From the NCBI GenBank assembly GCA_031415695.1, contig JANOSH010000021.1, forward strand, positions 1 to 64,000: 64,000 bases of DNA, in the 5' to 3' direction. The notes under the pieces are model-generated. The model worked only from the letters and a program-made list of their open reading frames with translations. It had not been told where the DNA came from and ran no database searches. Position numbers and translations under genes: made by a program. Within the stretch, counting starts at the first letter, position 1; the number at the start of each line of letters is the position of its first letter. This stretch comes from JANOSH01 sp031415695 (GTDB lineage Bacteria > Actinomycetota > Acidimicrobiia > Acidimicrobiales > Ilumatobacteraceae). Positions 17,075 to 25,710 of this stretch are shown here, piece by piece.

Positions 17075-17383
17075 ATGTCTGACTATTCAGCCGACGTTGC
17101 CCTGTACACCGCCGAAGTCGATGAAGCCGCTGTTGCTGGCATCGTCAAGCATCTCGGCATCGCCCTACGCAGTACCGACGCTTCGTTGGTTTCGTGCAGC
17201 GATCAGAGCGAACTCGACCGTGTCCGCGAGAGCTGGTTGATCAAGAAGCTCGGCCTCGAAGGCGACCTCGACGCCGCCATTGCCGACGTGTGCACGGCTA
17301 TGAAGGCCGACCGTACCAAGGCCCGCGTCACGTTCTACTACCTGCTGGCCGAGAAGTTCGGCAAGCTCGCCGACCTGCACTAA
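17075..17383 (+). CDS. DUF2853 family protein
   Basis: 102 aa from ATG at 17075 with TTGGAG upstream. The sequence (YTAEVDEAAVAGIVKHLGIAL, SLVSCSDQSELDRV, KKLGL) matches the DUF2853 small helical proteins; function unknown. It ends four bases before the convergent methyltransferase gene, and a strong hairpin covers the junction. Confidence 0.85.
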   Translation: MSDYSADVALYTAEVDEAAVAGIVKHLGIALRSTDASLVSCSDQSELDRVRESWLIKKLGLEGDLDAAIADVCTAMKADRTKARVTFYYLLAEKFGKLADLH

Positions 17384-17386
17384 GAA

Positions 17387-17989
17387 CTAGTCGGCTGTTA
17401 CGCGGTGTCGGTGATGCACCGACACCGCGTAACCACCACTGTCGTACGGGTCGCCGTCCCAGGTGGCAAACCGCTCGGTGAGGGTAAGACCGGCCAAGGC
17501 ACACCATTGGTCGTAGTCGGCCAGATGTGGCCCCTGAGTACGGAGTTGGAAACCCGAAATCATGTAGCCGCCGACCGCAACGAATCGGCCACAATTGGCA
17601 ATCGCCGCTGCCCGTTCGGTGGCCTCGATGAAGAGTGGAATGTTGCCAGCCAACACCACCACATCGAATCGCCGATTAATGTCGAGTTCAGCCAGGTTGG
17701 CGTGTAACCACGCGAGGTGGGGTGCCGCTTGCCGAGCCCGTTCGAGCAGGTCGACGTCGAGGTCGACGCCTACAGTGTCGACGCCGCGCCGGGCGAGTTC
17801 GATGGCTACGCGCCCCATACCGCACCCGGCGTCGAGGACCGACGCGGGTTCGTACCGCATGACGAAGTCGACCTCGCCGTGTGGATTCTGCCCGTCGGCA
17901 GCCATGCGCTGCCACCGGGTCTCGTACTCGTCGAGGTCGACCTTGTCGCGCCAACGCGACCAATCACCGGCAAGCGGGTTCTGCGTCAT
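17387..17989 (-). CDS. Class I SAM-dependent methyltransferase
   Basis: 200 aa from ATG at 17989. Motif I is SVLDAGCGMGRVAIELARRG, the acidic loop VGVDLDVDLL binds the ribose of SAM, and motif IV-like FDVVVLAGNIPLF follows. The C-terminal residues VSVHHRHRV are encoded by one arm of a perfect hairpin. Substrate unknown. Confidence 0.85.
   Translation of the reverse strand: MTQNPLAGDWSRWRDKVDLDEYETRWQRMAADGQNPHGEVDFVMRYEPASVLDAGCGMGRVAIELARRGVDTVGVDLDVDLLERARQAAPHLAWLHANLAELDINRRFDVVVLAGNIPLFIEATERAAAIANCGRFVAVGGYMISGFQLRTQGPHLADYDQWCALAGLTLTERFATWDGDPYDSGGYAVSVHHRHRVTAD
17397..17433. terminator. Perfect 17-bp hairpin between convergent genes
   Basis: GTTACGCGGTGTCGGTG and its exact reverse complement flank a 3-nt loop ATG. 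It sits within the last codons of the methyltransferase gene and just after the DUF2853 stop. It is likely a bidirectional terminator, although no T-tract is visible. Confidence 0.65.
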
Positions 17990-18021
17990 GCAGAGATGCT
18001 CGCAGAATGATGCTGCGTGAG

Positions 18022-19386
18022 CTATTTGACAGTGGTGGCTGTCCGTCCGGTTGTGGCAAATCCGCCTTCGGGTGTGCCGGGTTCGCCTCGCGGGGCCCAG
18101 CGTGCCGATGGGCTGTCCTCGTAGTTGAAGTTGGGGCACTCGGTACCGGTCTGCATGATTAGCTCGCAGAACGTCCCGCGGGTTGCCTTCCACGTGCCGT
18201 CCACTTGGCGAACCTCGACGAACTGGTGCGAATTTGTACTTATCGACGTTTCGATCGTGACCAGACCGACAGCTCGGTCCTTGTCGATGAACACGAGTTC
18301 GGCCAACGTTGCCCGTGCAGACTTCGCAATCTCGAGTATCTCGGGCGGGAAGTTGCTGGGCAGACCATCAAGACCCGACGCATCGTCGACCACGGCCTGA
18401 TGTTCGGCCGCCGTACGGTTGCCATCGATCAGTTGGCTGACCACTTTGGCGATCTCGGCCCGGGCGGCGACAGCGTCTTTGGGCTGGTTCTTGCCCGCGG
18501 CAGGAAGCTCGGGAGCGGGCGGTGGCGGCGGTTCACATTCCTTACGTCGAGTGAATTGCGTCACCAGTGGCTTGGGGCCCTTACCGGTATCAATCGTGAT
18601 GGATTGGAAGCCAGTGGAACCAATCGACTCGAACGTGAGGGTCGGATCGGGGCGGAGTGCAATAAGCACACCGTCGCGAATGAACGGTGTCAGCTTGCTC
18701 CCGTCGGCAAACGTGACGGTGGCCGTCGTTACCGACGGATCGACGGCGCCGACGATTGCAAGCGCCGGTGCACCTTCCTGAATGCCGATCGGCTGGAGTT
18801 GGAACCCGCCTCCACCGAACATCGGGCTGCCGCCAAGCATGGCGTTGAGCATGCCGGCAACAGTGGCATCGGAGTACTCGACGACAATGTTGGCCGTCGG
18901 GAAGCAATCGGCCGGTGGTGCCCAACCCTCGGTACCGAACTCCGTGGCCTTGAACTGGTCGTTGTTGTCCTTATAGACACGCACCTGGTAGCCGTTGACG
19001 GTTTCGACGAACAGTTTCGTGAACGGCTTAGGCTGGTACGCCTCGGATGAGGCGCTCTTACCGTCGAACGTTGACGCCGCAGTTGTTACTGGACTCGATT
19101 GACGTTGGCCGCCGGCCGCTGTACTGGCTGCCGCCGGGCTTCGTGTAGCCACCCGATCATTCGCCGATGAGTCGCGTTGGCCGACCACGAATCCGAGGGC
19201 AGGGCCGGCCAAGGCAACGAGCCCGAGAGCGCCGCCCAATGCCTGGACGCGGCGGCGATGGTTCTGGCGAACCCGTCCGGTGAGGTCGTCCCAATCGGGG
19301 GTGGAAGGGGCCGATGCTGCGAGATGGCTGAGGCCATGCTCGATGGGATCATTCGGGGTGCCGTTCGGCGGAGGAAACTGGTTCAT
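18022..19386 (-). CDS. Putative anti-sigma/extracytoplasmic sensor protein
   Basis: 454 aa, starting ATGA-overlapped with the upstream sigma factor gene. A cytoplasmic N terminus of about 45 residues (DWDDLTGRVRQNHRRR) is followed by one membrane span (ALGGALGLVALAGPALGFVVG) and a long exported region with Cys residues and a Pro-rich spacer. No zinc-binding HxxxCxxC anti-sigma motif is present. The role as anti-sigma is inferred from gene order only. Confidence 0.6.
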   Translation of the reverse strand: MNQFPPPNGTPNDPIEHGLSHLAASAPSTPDWDDLTGRVRQNHRRRVQALGGALGLVALAGPALGFVVGQRDSSANDRVATRSPAAASTAAGGQRQSSPVTTAASTFDGKSASSEAYQPKPFTKLFVETVNGYQVRVYKDNNDQFKATEFGTEGWAPPADCFPTANIVVEYSDATVAGMLNAMLGGSPMFGGGGFQLQPIGIQEGAPALAIVGAVDPSVTTATVTFADGSKLTPFIRDGVLIALRPDPTLTFESIGSTGFQSITIDTGKGPKPLVTQFTRRKECEPPPPPAPELPAAGKNQPKDAVAARAEIAKVVSQLIDGNRTAAEHQAVVDDASGLDGLPSNFPPEILEIAKSARATLAELVFIDKDRAVGLVTIETSISTNSHQFVEVRQVDGTWKATRGTFCELIMQTGTECPNFNYEDSPSARWAPRGEPGTPEGGFATTGRTATTVK

Positions 19387-19877
19387 GATGGAAGTACCTC
19401 TTTCATGGTGGCGAGGCCGCGGTGAACCAACGAGGCCACGGTGCCGGGCGCGCAGCCCAAGACCTCGGCGATGTCGGCGTCTCGCAGACCCAGATAGTGA
19501 CGAAGAACGATTGCGGCGCGTTGTCTTTCGGGCAGTTTGGCGAGCACATCAGCAAGCTCGTTAGATGCCAGGTGCACCGTGGTATCGGCGCCGTTGGCGG
19601 CCCGGGCCATGGCTCGCTCGCCCCGGCCCCGACGTCGCGATGAACTGTGACAACTGTTGACAATACAACGGCGAACGTACGCGAGGGGGTTGTCGACCTT
19701 GTCCCAATGGCGATACAGCGCAATGAAGGCATCTTGGGTTATGTCGAACGCACCCTGGGGCCCGGCACCCATTACGGTTGCTAACCGGGACATTTCTTTG
19801 AAGCGATCGTGATACAGCTGCTCGAACGTCGGTGGTACCGGCTCGGCCACTGCGGGTGCGTGCTCGGTCTCGCTCAT
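19383..19877 (-). CDS. ECF-type RNA polymerase sigma factor
   Basis: 164 aa from ATG at 19877. Region 2 is FEQLYHDRFKEMSRLATVM ... DITQDAFIALYRHWDKV with the PLAYVRRCIVN end. Region 4 is LPERQRAAIVLRHYLGLRDADIAEVLGCAPGTVASLVHRGL. It is SigE/SigM-like. It heads the two-gene operon with the membrane protein downstream. Confidence 0.9.
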   Translation of the reverse strand: MSETEHAPAVAEPVPPTFEQLYHDRFKEMSRLATVMGAGPQGAFDITQDAFIALYRHWDKVDNPLAYVRRCIVNSCHSSSRRRGRGERAMARAANGADTTVHLASNELADVLAKLPERQRAAIVLRHYLGLRDADIAEVLGCAPGTVASLVHRGLATMKEVLPS

Positions 19878-19932
19878 CGTGTGCACCATCATCACCGTTA
19901 TAGAGGTCGCAGCGCCCCTATTCCTTGCAGCG

Positions 19933-20826
19933 TTAGCCGAAAACCTGCCACGGCTCGCGAGAAATCTGCGCCGGATCGAATCGTCGGAGCAGCGTGTCGA
20001 GCGTGACGTGATCACCGGGAGCGGTCAATTTCAAGCTGTGCGCCAACAGCTGGAGCACGTCGTTCGGGGTTGTTCCTTGGGCGGCGAGGTCGGCCAGCGT
20101 CACCGAACCGTGGCGTTTGGCCAGCCGGGAGCCGTCGGGCCCGAGCGCTAGGGCAACGTGGGCATATGACGGGATAGGTACATTCAGCGCCGAAGCGAGA
20201 TGTATCTGGCGTGGCGTGGACGACACAAGATCATCGCCGCGAACAACCTGTTGCACGCCTTGGGCCGCGTCATCAACCACGACCGCGAGGTTGTACGCCG
20301 GAGTGCCGTCGTTGCGCGCCAGAACCACATCGTCGACCACGGCCTCGAACGGTCCGACCAGTTCGTCGTGGAAACTCACGGTTGTGTTTGGCGACCGCAA
20401 CCGCAGTGCCGGTGGCCGATCGGCTGATCGTCGTTGGCGTTGGTCGTCGGTGAGGTCTCGACACGTGCCGGGGTACGCCCCATCGATGGGTGCGTTTGGT
20501 GCCTGGGCTGCTTGGTGGATTTCGCGGCGGCTGCAGTAGCACTCGTAGACGAGGCCCTGCTCAGCGAGGTTTTGAATGGCGGTTCGGTACCGGTTGAAGC
20601 GTTCTGACTGCCAGACGACTTCACCATCCCAGTCAAGTCCGAGGGTGGCCAAGTCGTGGAGTTGGCCCGCCCCCAGTTCGCGCCGAGACGTGACGAGATC
20701 TAAGTCGTCCATTCGGACCAGGAACTCGCTTCGGGCCGACCGGGCAAAGAGCCATGCGACCAGTGCGGTGCGAAGGTTGCCAAGGTGAAGTTGCCCGGTG
20801 GGCGAGGGAGCGAACCGTCCACGCAC
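19933..20826 (-). CDS. gluQ: Glutamyl-Q tRNA(Asp) synthetase
   Basis: 297 aa, a short GluRS paralogue that attaches glutamate to queuosine in tRNA(Asp). The HIGH-like motif is RFAPSPTGQLHLGN and the KMSKS-like motif is SRLAKRHG. The anticodon-binding domain is absent, as in this family. A partial Cys set (YECYCSR, YPGTCR) matches the usual zinc site. It lies upstream of the sigma factor on the same strand. Confidence 0.9.
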   Translation of the reverse strand: MRGRFAPSPTGQLHLGNLRTALVAWLFARSARSEFLVRMDDLDLVTSRRELGAGQLHDLATLGLDWDGEVVWQSERFNRYRTAIQNLAEQGLVYECYCSRREIHQAAQAPNAPIDGAYPGTCRDLTDDQRQRRSADRPPALRLRSPNTTVSFHDELVGPFEAVVDDVVLARNDGTPAYNLAVVVDDAAQGVQQVVRGDDLVSSTPRQIHLASALNVPIPSYAHVALALGPDGSRLAKRHGSVTLADLAAQGTTPNDVLQLLAHSLKLTAPGDHVTLDTLLRRFDPAQISREPWQVFG

Positions 20827-20848
20827 CCTTGGGAGCGTACCGTCTTGT

Positions 20849-21097
20849 TCAGTCTCGCCGGGGGGTGAACTGCGGATCAGTCGCCAACGCGAAATGAATT
20901 ACGTCGTCATGGCACTGGCATGGGCAGTTCAGATGCAGATGGCATTGGTCGTGATGGCCGCCGACGCATGAGAGGGTCACGCCAAGTGCGCCACGAAGCG
21001 AACGGAAGTTAGATGGCATCCGGTAGCGAGCCAGAAGAATGCCGATGAATCCGACGAGGCTGGCGGTTCCGCCGACCACTAGGGCGATGAGTGGCAT
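20849..21097 (-). CDS. Small membrane protein with Cys/His-rich tail
   Basis: 82 aa from ATG at 21097. One membrane segment (MPLIALVVGGTASLVGFIGILLARY) is followed by a basic stretch and a tail packed with potential metal ligands: CVGGHHDQCHLHLNCPCQCH, which has five Cys and five His within 20 residues. Binding of a transition metal is plausible. The family is not recognised. It ends close to the gluQ start. Confidence 0.55.
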   Translation of the reverse strand: MPLIALVVGGTASLVGFIGILLARYRMPSNFRSLRGALGVTLSCVGGHHDQCHLHLNCPCQCHDDVIHFALATDPQFTPRRD

Positions 21098-21213
21098 GTC
21101 AGTGTCTCCGCTGCGTCTTGAGGTCAACATCGCTGCCTCCGGGTTGTGTCTGTGAAGTTGATGAACAATCCAAAAAGTCGGCCGTTTCTAGAGGATCGTG
21201 AGTCAACGTTCGA

Positions 21214-21783
21214 TCAAGTGCTGTGCGACAGACGCGCCGCCAGAGCGGACCCAGCGACGCCTCCGCTGAACGACAACACCAGGTCTCCCATGGTGTCGCC
21301 GTAGGTCAGGTTCAAGCCCATGGAACCAGCCTGCATGATGGCGTACTCGGCTTCTTCCCACCACAGAATGGCAGTAGCTCCAAATCCGCAGCCCATGGCG
21401 AACGACGCAAGCCGTGGGATATGGGCTCGTCGAACGGCCAGAGTGAGCCCGGCTGCCAACGGCACCCAGTTCGAGAAATGCAACACGTCGTCGGTGGCGT
21501 CGTAGGTGTTGTAGAAGTTGAGCGCGTTTCCCAAGGTATCGAGGAGAAATGGCATCACGAGGAGCGCATCGATCAGATGCGGATACGGCGGCCGCTTGCC
21601 TCGCAATCGCCACACGATGGGTACGATCACCGTCGGCAGGCTGAACAGCACGAGCCGATACTTGAAGCCTTTGCCTGCGAATCGCTCGGAATCCTCGAAG
21701 ACAACGGCGACGATCAGAAGGCCTACGAGGAGCGCCTTGATGGCCAGATTTACCCAGCTGAGCCTCGCTGACGAAATTCGCAT
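21214..21783 (-). CDS. Polytopic membrane protein, DUF2238/YjdF-like
   Basis: 189 aa with about six membrane segments. Conserved-looking polar motifs lie in and between them: DALLVMPFLLDTLGNALNFY, DDVLHFSNW, FGATAILWWEEAEYA and LTYGDTMGDLVLSFSGG. This spacing of D/H, E/E and DTMGDL is characteristic of DUF2238-type proteins of unknown function. Confidence 0.7.
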   Translation of the reverse strand: MRISSARLSWVNLAIKALLVGLLIVAVVFEDSERFAGKGFKYRLVLFSLPTVIVPIVWRLRGKRPPYPHLIDALLVMPFLLDTLGNALNFYNTYDATDDVLHFSNWVPLAAGLTLAVRRAHIPRLASFAMGCGFGATAILWWEEAEYAIMQAGSMGLNLTYGDTMGDLVLSFSGGVAGSALAARLSHST

Positions 21784-21874
21784 TGCGTGACTTTAGCAAC
21801 TCTAAGGGCGTTATTTCGGAACTAGGTGCCTGGCCGTTGGTACCGGTCGGCCACAACCCCGGTACTTTGGCGCT

Positions 21875-23110
21875 GTGTCGCAAACAACGCTGAGTGCCCC
21901 CGCGTTGGGAGTCCGCTCCCTTGGGCGGCCGTTTGCGTTCCTCTGGTGTAACGCCGTCACGTTTCAGCTCATTGCAACCGCCGACCGGTTCACTTTTGTC
22001 TGGTTGGCCGACGACACGCTCAACGTGAGCTCATCGACATCGGGACTTATCGTGTTCATGCTCGGCCTCCCCATGTTCTTATTCGTGCTGCCCGCAGGAG
22101 CCATTGCCGACCGAGGCCGCCGACGGTTGCAGCTGTTGGGCAGCCAAGCGGCCGGAGCGGTTGTTACTGCCGTTGCGGCGGTGCTCACCGCCACGGATGC
22201 CATGACCGTACCGTCAGCGATTCTCATCGCCTTTGCATTTGGTCTGGTGTTGGCTTTCGCGTTTCCGGTTCGTTCATCTCTGTTGCCCCTGATCGTTGGG
22301 CGCGAACGATTGATGACTGCCATTCCGGTGATGACGGTTGGCGCGAATATCGCCATGATCGTCGGACCCGTTATTGCTGGCGTTGCCATCAACCGGTGGG
22401 GTGTCACCGGAGCCTTCGTGGTGCAATGTGTCTTGTTCTTGTTGAGCGGCGCGTTCGTACTTCGTCTCGCCGTTCCCGAAGTGGTCACACCGCAACGCCG
22501 CCACCTCGCCGCCGAGATACGCGAGGGCGTGTCCTATATCCGCCACCATTCGATACTGAGAACATTGCTTGTTCTCATGGCTATTGGCGGAGGGTGCATG
22601 ATGGGTCCGGGTTTCCTCTTGATCCCACAAGTCGCCAAGCGGGTGTTCGGCCGCGACGCCGCCGCCGCATCTGCACTGTTTGGCGTAATGGGCCTGGGAA
22701 TGATGACGATGTCGTTCCTACTACTGCGGTTTCGTTCGCACATCAGGCGGCGCGGCGTGATGTTCATGTCGTGCATGTTGGTTGGCAGCTCCACATCGGT
22801 GGCTATGAGCGTCGCACCGTCGTATGTCTCACTTGTTGGGATGATGTTCGTGTGGGGGTTGAGCGGTGGGGTGTGGGCCAACGTCTCGCAATCACTGCTG
22901 CAAGAAAACACCGACCCGGCGATGCTCGGACGAGTTATGTCGCTGTCGGGCCTAATGCACACCGGTGTTGCACCCTTGGCGGCGTTGCTCGCGGGTGCAG
23001 TAGCCAGCCGCTTCGGTGTTCAGCCGACGCTTGGAGTGTTCGGTGCGGTCGGCATCGTCGCCATCTTGACCGTTCTCGCTCTCGGGAACGATCTGCGGAA
23101 CTCGGTGTAG
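21875..23110 (+). CDS. MFS transporter
   Basis: 411 aa with twelve hydrophobic segments. The loop between segments 2 and 3 has GAIADRGRRRLQLLG, the MFS A-motif. The layout (RPFAFLWCNAVTFQL start, PVRSSLLPLIVGRERL in segment 4-5) matches the enterobactin-exporter/DHA3-like drug exporters. Substrate unknown. The gene ends 5 bp from the convergent ABC-F gene. Confidence 0.88.
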   Translation: MSQTTLSAPALGVRSLGRPFAFLWCNAVTFQLIATADRFTFVWLADDTLNVSSSTSGLIVFMLGLPMFLFVLPAGAIADRGRRRLQLLGSQAAGAVVTAVAAVLTATDAMTVPSAILIAFAFGLVLAFAFPVRSSLLPLIVGRERLMTAIPVMTVGANIAMIVGPVIAGVAINRWGVTGAFVVQCVLFLLSGAFVLRLAVPEVVTPQRRHLAAEIREGVSYIRHHSILRTLLVLMAIGGGCMMGPGFLLIPQVAKRVFGRDAAAASALFGVMGLGMMTMSFLLLRFRSHIRRRGVMFMSCMLVGSSTSVAMSVAPSYVSLVGMMFVWGLSGGVWANVSQSLLQENTDPAMLGRVMSLSGLMHTGVAPLAALLAGAVASRFGVQPTLGVFGAVGIVAILTVLALGNDLRNSV

Positions 23111-23114
23111 CTGG

Positions 23115-24782
23115 TCAGACTGGGTCGTCGGCGACGACGCGGCCGGACTGCATACAGATGGTGCGGGTGAGTCGAACCTCGTTCAAGAGTGCCCGGTCGT
23201 GAGTGACCAACAACACGGTACCGTGAAACGTTTCGAGGGCCTGTTCCAACTGCTCAATCGCCGGTAGATCCAGATGGTTTGTGGGCTCGTCGAGCACCAG
23301 CAAGTTGGCGCCGTTCGCCATCAAGAGCGCCATAGCTGCCCGGGTACGTTCGCCGGGCGAAAGCGACGATGCTGGCCGTTCGACGTGATCGGCACCGAGC
23401 CCGAACTTAGCCATGAGCGTGCGAGCATCGACCGGCAGCAATGAGGTGGCATCGCTGAACGCGCGAACCAATGTGGCGTCGGAACTGAGCTGTGAGCGGG
23501 CTTGTTCGACCTCGCCGAGCACGACCCCCGACCCGAACCAGCGTTGCCCGGCGATGAGTTCGTGGCGACCAAGCATGGTGTTGAGCAGTGTGGTCTTGCC
23601 AGCGCCGTTGGCCCCAACGACGGCGACGCGTTCCCCGTAGCTGATCTCGAGGTTGATGGGACCGAGAACGAAGCCACCATCGTTTCCATTTGAACGATCG
23701 ACCTTGGCACCGACAAGGCGCACCACCATGTCGCCGCTACGCCCAACCGCGGCGATGGTCATCTTCAACTGCCAAGAATCACGGGGTTTGTCGACAGCCT
23801 CGAGACGTTCGATTGCCTTGTCGGTTCGGGCCGCCTTACCAGCTAGCTGTTCCGACGAGTTCACCTTGAACGCCCGGATGTTTTTGTCCTTTTCACTACT
23901 ATCCCTTTTGGCCTTGCTTACTCCCTGCGATGCCCATTCGCGTTCGCGTTGCGAGCGTCGGGCCAGGTCTTTGCGTTTCGAGTCGTAGTCATCGAACTTT
24001 TCCCAGGCGTGCCGGCGGGAGGTGTCGCGTTGTTCCATGAACGAATCCCACCCGCCCGAGTACCAGGCCAACCGATGGGTAAATTCGTCGATTTCAGCGA
24101 CGTCGGTGATGGTGCGCGACAGAAACGCCCGGTCGTGGCTGACCAGCAGGACGCCGCCGCTCAGGCTGGTGATCCAGGTTTCGAGCCGATCGAGCCCGTC
24201 GAGGTCGAGATCGTTGGTGGGCTCGTCAAGCAGATAGATATCGAACCGGCTGAGCAGTAGCCCGGCCAGGTTGCAGCGCGCTGCCTCGCCACCCGACAGT
24301 GATGGCATGGGTTGTTCGAGTAGCCCTGTAGCCAGATTGAGTTCGTGCCACACCTGGCCGATTCGGGTGTCGAGGTCGGCGCCGCCCAACGCCATCCAGG
24401 TATCGAGCGCCGCGCCGTACCGATCGTTGGCCTCGTTTGTTCCCAAGGCGAGATCGTTGGTTGCTTCTTGTAGTTCGCGGTCGGCGTCGGCGACACCGGT
24501 GCGTCGCTCAAGGAACGCCCGCGCCGTTTCGCCGGCGTTACGTTCGGGTTCTTGTGGAAGATAGCCAACCGCGGCGGCTTGGGGAAGCCGACGTACGCTT
24601 CCCTTTTCTAACGGGATCATGCCGGCGATGGCCTTGAGCAGCGTTGATTTGCCCACGCCGTTCGGGCCGATGAGCCCCACCCGGTGACCCGGCGCAACGG
24701 TGATATTGACAGCGTCGAGCACCAGTTGAGGCCCTCGGGCAACCGTAAGGTCGTTGGTTTGCAACGTGGCGATTGTTGTCAT
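23115..24782 (-). CDS. ABC-F family ATPase
   Basis: 555 aa with two ABC domains and no membrane part. First Walker A GPNGVGKST and signature LSGGEAAR; second Walker A GANGAGKTT and signature LSPGERTR; both Walker B strands read LLDEPTNDLDL / LVLDEPTNHLDL. The linker between the domains (about 240-300) is long and charged. ABC-F proteins act on ribosomes as translation factors or antibiotic-resistance proteins. ATGA overlap with the upstream F420-type oxidoreductase gene. Confidence 0.9.
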   Translation of the reverse strand: MTTIATLQTNDLTVARGPQLVLDAVNITVAPGHRVGLIGPNGVGKSTLLKAIAGMIPLEKGSVRRLPQAAAVGYLPQEPERNAGETARAFLERRTGVADADRELQEATNDLALGTNEANDRYGAALDTWMALGGADLDTRIGQVWHELNLATGLLEQPMPSLSGGEAARCNLAGLLLSRFDIYLLDEPTNDLDLDGLDRLETWITSLSGGVLLVSHDRAFLSRTITDVAEIDEFTHRLAWYSGGWDSFMEQRDTSRRHAWEKFDDYDSKRKDLARRSQREREWASQGVSKAKRDSSEKDKNIRAFKVNSSEQLAGKAARTDKAIERLEAVDKPRDSWQLKMTIAAVGRSGDMVVRLVGAKVDRSNGNDGGFVLGPINLEISYGERVAVVGANGAGKTTLLNTMLGRHELIAGQRWFGSGVVLGEVEQARSQLSSDATLVRAFSDATSLLPVDARTLMAKFGLGADHVERPASSLSPGERTRAAMALLMANGANLLVLDEPTNHLDLPAIEQLEQALETFHGTVLLVTHDRALLNEVRLTRTICMQSGRVVADDPV

Positions 24783-25630
24783 TGATTCCTAAGGAGCTGT
24801 ACCACTGGTGCAAATTCGGTGACTGACCGCACCGCAAAATAGCTGATACCCCAGCGTTCGCGCGCTGCCTTAAGCTGCGCGGCTATCTCGGAGTAGGTAC
24901 CGAAGGCCAGGAACGGCGTCGAGAGGGCTTCGTCGACGGTGCACCCGACCCGCTCGGCCAAACCAGCTGCAAACCCGGCTCGATCGGCTGTGATTTCGAC
25001 CCCTTGGATGAGCGCGTTCAGTTCGAGGTGTTCGCTTCGGTCGCCCGCCGCCTCGCGAATGAGTTGCACTTGGGCGTCGAGGTATTCCGGTGCCCATCGG
25101 GTCTCGTGGTTATGACCGTCATCGAGCGTTCGGCCTAGACCCGCTAGTCCAATGATGTCGGCGTGCACCGCAGCATGGCCCAGCAGAGCGTCGCCAGAAC
25201 CGGCGATGAGCAGCGGCACGGTGACGTTGTTGGCCTCCCACCAGGCCTGCATTTCGGCGACGCTCTCACGAAGGCGGGCCTTGCGCTCGGCAGGCGGCCG
25301 GAATTCCTCCCCGAGCGTGTCGTATTCCTGGGCAGTGTGGCCAGCACCCAAGCCAAGTTCGATGCGGCCCCCCGACAAGTCCTGCAAGTTGGCGATGCGT
25401 CGAGCTAGCAATACCGGATGGTGAAAGTCGTTGTTGAGCACGAGCGTGCCCAGGCGTATTCGGGTGGTGACGTGGGCGAGGTGTTCGAGCATGACGAGTG
25501 GGTCCCACTGGTCATCGATGTGGTCGCCCAGTAGCGCCACATCGAATCCAGCTGCTTCGGCCCGTAGGCATCGGGCCACGACTTTGTCTCGGTCAGGGTC
25601 GTTGAGTTGGATTCCAAATCGAAACTTCAT
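24779..25630 (-). CDS. LLM-class F420-dependent oxidoreductase
   Basis: 283 aa from ATG at 25630 (MKFRFGIQLNDPDRD). TIM-barrel luciferase-like fold with DVALLGDHIDDQWDPLVMLEHLAHVT, IRLGTLVLNN, HPVLLARRIANLQDLSGGRIELGLGAG. The last motif is the GRxxLGlGaG of F420-binding family members. Substrate unknown. Confidence 0.87.
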   Translation of the reverse strand: MKFRFGIQLNDPDRDKVVARCLRAEAAGFDVALLGDHIDDQWDPLVMLEHLAHVTTRIRLGTLVLNNDFHHPVLLARRIANLQDLSGGRIELGLGAGHTAQEYDTLGEEFRPPAERKARLRESVAEMQAWWEANNVTVPLLIAGSGDALLGHAAVHADIIGLAGLGRTLDDGHNHETRWAPEYLDAQVQLIREAAGDRSEHLELNALIQGVEITADRAGFAAGLAERVGCTVDEALSTPFLAFGTYSEIAAQLKAARERWGISYFAVRSVTEFAPVVQLLRNQ

Positions 25631-25710
25631 AGCTTGAAAGTACCGCAACCCGTGTTCGCCTACTAGGTTCGCGACGAACTACTTCTTGATAACGAACCGG
25701 AGATTTCATC

